Shown here one piece after another: positions 26,101 through 30,091 of a DNA stretch of 30,091 nt. The notes below the pieces were generated by a model. It was not told where the DNA came from. It made no database searches and was given only the letters and a program-made list of their open reading frames with translations. Source of the stretch: Azolla pinnata (Eukaryota; Streptophyta; Polypodiopsida; Salviniales; Salviniaceae); assembly GCA_037176905.1 (NCBI GenBank), contig JBBBWG010026325.1, positions 25,085 to 55,175 on the forward strand. The letters are read 5' to 3'. Position numbers and translations under genes: made by a program. Within the stretch, counting starts at the first letter, position 1. The number at the start of each line of letters is the position of its first letter.

Positions 26101-29100
26101 GGTGCATGCATTCTCACGTCACAAAGTCAAAATAGAGGGCAAATTCACAAATTTTGAAGCTGTGCTTAACCATGTGCAATGATGTTTCTTATGAGAGAAT
26201 GCAATGGCTCTAGTCCTTTAAAGCTGAAGCATTTTCTGGGTTTCACCTCACATTGAGGTTTCATACAAGTTGAATCATTGTATTAGTGATACGTGTGCTT
26301 ATATGATATGTGTGCTTGAACCCAATGCACTTGCAAAGAGAATCTATCAAAAGAATCTATTATAGCTTAGGCTTGAATGGAAGATATCAAAAGCACTTAT
26401 TTCCTTACCTGTACCCAGAAAACTTGAAATCACTGTACGTACTAAAAAACTGCTCCAGATTATCCACAAGAAATGGCACATATATGCCGTTGTAATGAGT
26501 TTCACTAAATGCTGCATTGTGTATGATGGGCCCTTTGCTATGATGAACCGGGCAAGAAATTAGACCAAAAACGTCGGTATCTTTGTTTACACGTCCTGCC
26601 TTGTACACCTTTGTTACTTCTGACAATGTCAATTGACCTGATTCCAGTTTCTTATTTGAATCTATCATGCAAGTTGTTAAAAAACCACCAAATTTCGGGC
26701 ATAAAAGTTGACTGATCTTGCCTCTTTCACCAGTAGCTAGAAGAATTGTCGGTATCTGAGATGAAGGAAATTACACTTGTTTAAGAAGAAGTCCTTCGTA
26801 TTAAATGACAAAGTGAAAATATTAATTCTACATGTCTACACATAGAATGTATAAACTCGCAGCCTCAAGTTTATGGCTCCCCTAAAATTGCCATTGCAAC
26901 GAAACTTAGTTCCTACTATAATTTCGACGAGGGAGTGTTCATAATTTTGCAGAAGATGCTCAAATTAGCCAACAATAGTGTAGGAATGAATTTATAGACT
27001 AGCTCTATGTAACAAGAACAGAAGCTCAAGAATGAGTCTTTGTGTCACATCTATGTAGGAAAACAGAAGTGTAGGATGAGTCTATAAATTGTGCTGGAAA
27101 AAGATTCTTGACAATTCAGGAACTTTTAACGAAAATAGCACGAGTAACTTGACACTGTACCTTGGAGAAAGAAAGGAATTGAAGAATTGGATAGCAGTCT
27201 GTAATGTCCTGTGCTATAGAGACGATCTTTATGATATCTGCACCTGTCTCTTGAATTTTGGCAGTCAAACTTGTAAGATCGTCTGCTGTAAGGCTCGTTT
27301 TGTGACTGTGGTATGATACAATCAGTTTACAGTTGTTTCTGTTTTTATTCTTCAGATTGGCTGAAAATTCTGCTGCCATCTGCAACAAACAGTTCCAGCT
27401 TTTTCAGTGTGATCCCAAGTTCAAGGAAAGTATGTCTATCTTGGTGAAATGTTTAAGAATCCAATTTCAAGTCCCTCTACGGAATCTCATAAGCCTTAAC
27501 AAACTTCAGGAACCCAGAACCAATATGAAGTTTTAAATGGAAAGATTTTATATTTTAAAAATATTTGGCAGAAAACCGAACAAGAACCTTTATCGGCAAA
27601 ACAGCTAAAGCTTTCCAAAATCCTTCATCGTAACCATTGGCTGAAATTTGTATCACTGAATAATATTTCAGACCTAGAGGTTGCCAAAGTTAAATGGCAA
27701 CTGAAATATCTGATGTATATATATAAATATATGGATGATTATAACTGATAAATTCCAGAGATTTTGTAAACTTTTGTCAGGGAAGCATTCAAAACACTCC
27801 ATTTGTACAGCCAGGGAAATGCTTTTCTAACATCACTACTCATGTAGCAAACTCCTATATCCTATTCTTTCCTCTCTATTTCCTCTCCCACTATTGTTGT
27901 TTTGTGTGACAGACGATCATTCATTCTACCCCGTACCTACTACCTGCTCAACGTGCGTTTCACCTTTTGCACTCAAAAGCATCATACCTTTAACACCCTT
28001 GCACATTTCTCGCCTCGCCTCGCCACGTATTCAGAATGACTAAACTTTTACCTTTTCTCTTTTTGTATACCCATAGTTGCGTTGCAATATCTAACTATGT
28101 ATATCTTTATGTATGTGGTAGTACTTCATGCATGGAAGCAGAGGATATCCTGTGAGCGGTGTGAAAAAGAAAAAGGAAAAACCCCCCTTCATGGGTTTAT
28201 CCTATTGGGAAGAAATGGCGATTTCATACCTCCAATTCGACCTCTACATACTCAGCACCGAGATCTGTTGCAAGGTGAAGAATCTCGAGGCGCTGCTTCT
28301 CATCCCCGTCATAGTGACCGCCCGCCCATTGAGGCCTGGCAAAATCATGAAACCAAAAGCTGAATTTGGGAGAAAATACAGAGAGAGAGGGGAGGGGCGG
28401 ATGGAGAGAGAGCTGCGGATAAGGTCTGCTGCAGGAGTAAAGGAATGCAGAAGAAAAAGTAGGCAAAGAAACATTTTTTACGTGAAGAAGAACACTCAAG
28501 AAGATGATGATGACGATCACGATCATGATGAGGGGGAGGAGGACGACAATGACGACGGCGACAACGATAATGATGATGATGATGACGATGGAAAATGCAC
28601 AGAAGGAACCGGAAGATTGATGCGTAACAATTTCAAATTTCAAATTTCAAATCTTACGCCCAGGGAGAAGGTCCCATTCATCCGAAAGGAGCGAGAATGA
28701 AACGGGGTTGGCTATGATTACAATGGATGGTCCGCGGTTCAATCTCGAAAATGGATGGTTCAATGGATTTAAGAAAGAGAACAGAGGAAAGCAAATGGGC
28801 CAGGACACGGAAAATCCAATCAGCGCTGCGGCTTGAGCATATAGACGTGATGACAGTTGGGAAGGCATCATAAACACGGATAGATACGAGACTAATTTGG
28901 GAGGAGCACCGGCCGTGGCGATGGTCGCGATCATGAGAAAGAATCGCAACCATCAAAGAAAGCAATGGAACGGTAGAAAGCGCGGAGATGGAGGAGTGTT
29001 GGTGAAGAATCACAATCGGAGGGAGAGGGGGAGAGAGGGAGAGAGAAATTTAATGGAGGAAAGAGTGGAGGAGTGAGGCATGAGAGAGCAGAAGAGGAGG

Positions 29101-29429
29101 AGGAAGAAGAAGAAGAACCTGCAGGAGACGATGGTCGGGAGGGGAGCATTGGTGAGGAGGAGGGGGAGGTGCGCGGCGGCGGTGTGCGAGGGGAGGCCAT
29201 CGAGCGGGAGATGGAGCAGATGAGCGCCCTGCGCATGAGCAGATCGCATGGAGCGGAGGAGCTCCTCCATGCCGACGCCGGGAGCGGCCTCCAAGGTCAC
29301 GCAAAGGCGCCATGCCTCCTCCTCCTCCTCCTCCTCCTCCTCCTCCTCCTCCTCCTTCGAAGGCCACGACGATGCCGAAGATGCGGCACAGGCAGCTGCA
29401 GCAGCCGCCGCCGCCGCCGCCGCAACCAT
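23102..29429 (-). CDS. Dehydroquinate dehydratase/shikimate dehydrogenase-like protein of quinate dehydrogenase type, 10 exons
   Basis: Exons in transcript order: 29429-29119, 28335-28230, 27379-27161, 26755-26409, 25030-24967, 24863-24746, 24663-24529, 23698-23550, 23466-23304, 23151-23102; all GT-AG, 1662 nt, 553 residues. Arabidopsis MEE32 (about 603 residues) is the family reference. N half, type I dehydroquinase: catalytic His163 (IVSYH) and Schiff-base Lys190 (GADIIKI) remain, but several substrate contacts are changed (HLPLD at 73-77 for EIRLD, Ala108 for Glu, Gln228 for Arg). C half, shikimate/quinate dehydrogenase: HSKGP (Ser285, Gly287), SVGIPYK (Gly330, Lys334), GAVNTI, GYNTD (Asp372), Rossmann motif GSGGAGK (407-413), FIRQGTAQF. 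Gly at 287 and 330 instead of Ser and Thr are the changes linked to quinate dehydrogenases. TDYAF (429-433) replaces the NADP-binding NRT motif. The N-terminus is poly-Ala (3-13) and poly-Glu (26-38) with no clear transit peptide. Likely reaction: NAD-linked interconversion of quinate and 3-dehydroquinate, feeding quinate or chlorogenate pools. Confidence 0.92.
25042..25183 (+). repeat. Tandem repeat, about 40-bp units, 3.6 copies
   Basis: Units at about 25042-25082, 25083-25119, 25120-25159 and 25160-25183 share TTTATCATATAATTTAGCAACA.AA.TTTCTAGGCTT-type sequence. The array starts 11 bp from the acceptor of the fifth QDH-like exon. Confidence 0.9.
28502..28592 (+). repeat. Imperfect (GAT/GAC)n trinucleotide tract
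   Basis: Mostly GAT, GAC and GAG triplets in the first intron of the QDH-like gene; it makes long false acidic frames on the plus strand. Confidence 0.9.
29315..29356 (+). repeat. (CTC)n microsatellite inside QDH-like exon 1
   Basis: Fourteen or so CTC triplets; on the gene strand they are GAG codons for the poly-Glu run at residues 26-38. A second coding tract, CCG/GCC at about 29393-29423, encodes the poly-Ala run. Confidence 0.93.
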
Positions 29430-29690
29430 GTCTCCCTGTCTCTCCCGCTCGCCTCTGCTTCCTTCCTCTGCTTCCTTCGTCTGCTTCGTCTGCTTCGTCC
29501 GCTTCCGCTGCTTCTGCTTCTGCTTCTGCTTCTGCTTCTGCTCGCTTCTCCTTCTCCTTCTTCTTCTTCTTCTTCTTCTGTTCTTCTGTTTTCTTCTTCT
29601 GTTCTTCTTCTTCTTCTTCTGTTTGTTTTCTTCTTCTGTTCTTCTTCTTCTTCTTCTGTTCTTCTTCTTCGCTAATTTTTGAACTCTCTC
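29430..29690 (+). repeat. Pyrimidine-rich simple repeats upstream of the QDH-like gene
   Basis: (CTGCTT)n-type units at about 29452-29546 pass into (TTC)n with scattered CTG at about 29553-29671. On the QDH-like strand this is a long purine tract directly upstream of the start codon, so it probably makes up 5' UTR or core promoter. Confidence 0.85.
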
Positions 29691-29700
29691 AGATATTTAC

Positions 29701-29739
<39 letters not shown>

Positions 29740-29780
29740 ATTTATTTCTTTATTTCTTTATTTCTTTATTTCTTTATTTC
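29701..29780 (+). repeat. Compound microsatellite: (AT)n, (AG)n, (TTTATTTC)5
   Basis: AT dinucleotides at 29701-29715, AG dinucleotides at 29715-29739, then five exact 8-bp TTTATTTC units at 29741-29780. Confidence 0.95.
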
Positions 29781-29844
29781 TTCCCTTCGGACCTCAATTA
29801 TTGATGTCACATGTATGTGTGCGACGGGGGGGCATTCTGCATGC

Positions 29845-30091
29845 CGCCGGATGCATGCATGCATGCGTGCATGCGTGCGTGTGCGTATGCGCATGCATGC
29901 ATGCGTGCACGTGCGTGTGCATGTGCGTATGCATGCATGCATGCATGTGACGCGTATGTATGTGTGCGTGCGTGTATGTCTGCCTGCGTGCATGCGACAT
30001 GTATGTATGTGTGCGTGCGTATGTGTGCATGTATGTATGCATGTTTGTCTGTCTGCGTGCATGTGTGTGTGCGTGTGTGTGTGTATGTATG
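29845..30091 (+). repeat. (ATGC)/(GTGC)/(TATG) alternating purine-pyrimidine tract
   Basis: About 240 bp of mixed GCAT, GTGC and TATG units running off the end of the window. The alternating purine-pyrimidine pattern, rich in GC and GT steps, favours Z-DNA. No gene seen. Confidence 0.92.

Noticed and set aside
28128-28700. 190-codon acidic plus-strand frame
   Set aside because: Driven by GAT/GAC triplets, antisense to exon 2 and intron 1 of the QDH-like gene.
29073-29716. Several 130-200 codon plus-strand frames rich in Leu, Ser, Pro or Phe
   Set aside because: Low-complexity translations of triplet repeats across QDH-like exon 1 and its upstream region.
29766-30062. Minus-strand frames rich in His, Thr and Met
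   Set aside because: Translations of the ATGC/GTGC microsatellite.

Overview
The window is nuclear DNA from a land plant, most likely an angiosperm. The evidence is a tRNA-Tyr gene with the short intron typical of plant nuclear copies, many GT-AG introns, degenerate TTTAGGG-type telomere-like repeats, and four protein genes of plant families. I could not fix the species from sequence alone. I see no transposon or virus-derived coding sequence. The 100 Ns at 18946-19045 are an assembly gap inside a tandem repeat.

Layout. 47-131 (+): tRNA-Tyr(GUA). 642-11545 (+): a 15-exon gene for the fourth plant branch of the CPSF160/DDB1/SF3b3 family (like Arabidopsis At3g11960), reconstructed in full as 1406 residues. 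13681-16583 (-): a 6-exon SDF2-like MIR-domain gene (ER quality control), convergent with the first gene. 16739-16827: a compact set of unfolded-protein-response motifs just upstream of it. 16919-17115: a telomere-like array. 17989-21965 (-): a 5-exon aldo-keto reductase (ATB2/IN2-2 type) whose last intron carries a 120-bp-period minisatellite and the gap. 23102-29429 (-): a 10-exon dehydroquinate dehydratase/shikimate dehydrogenase-like gene whose key residues point to the quinate dehydrogenase branch. 29430-30091: dense simple repeats upstream of that gene.

Exon borders were set by hand from reading-frame continuity, GT/AG sites and remembered family sequences. All four genes splice into uninterrupted frames with phases that agree at every junction. 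The genes are ordinary dispersed plant genes and do not form a functional cluster. The most notable observations are: (1) two exact ERSE-I elements (CCAAT-N9-CCACG), an exact UPRE and three perfect G-boxes ahead of an SDF2 gene, a known UPR class; (2) an SDF2-like protein whose only visible first exon encodes a cytosolic tail plus a transmembrane anchor instead of a cleavable signal peptide; (3) a quinate-dehydrogenase-type active site with an apparently dead dehydroquinase half, an NAD-type cofactor pocket and a poly-Ala/poly-Glu N-terminus where a plastid transit peptide would be expected.
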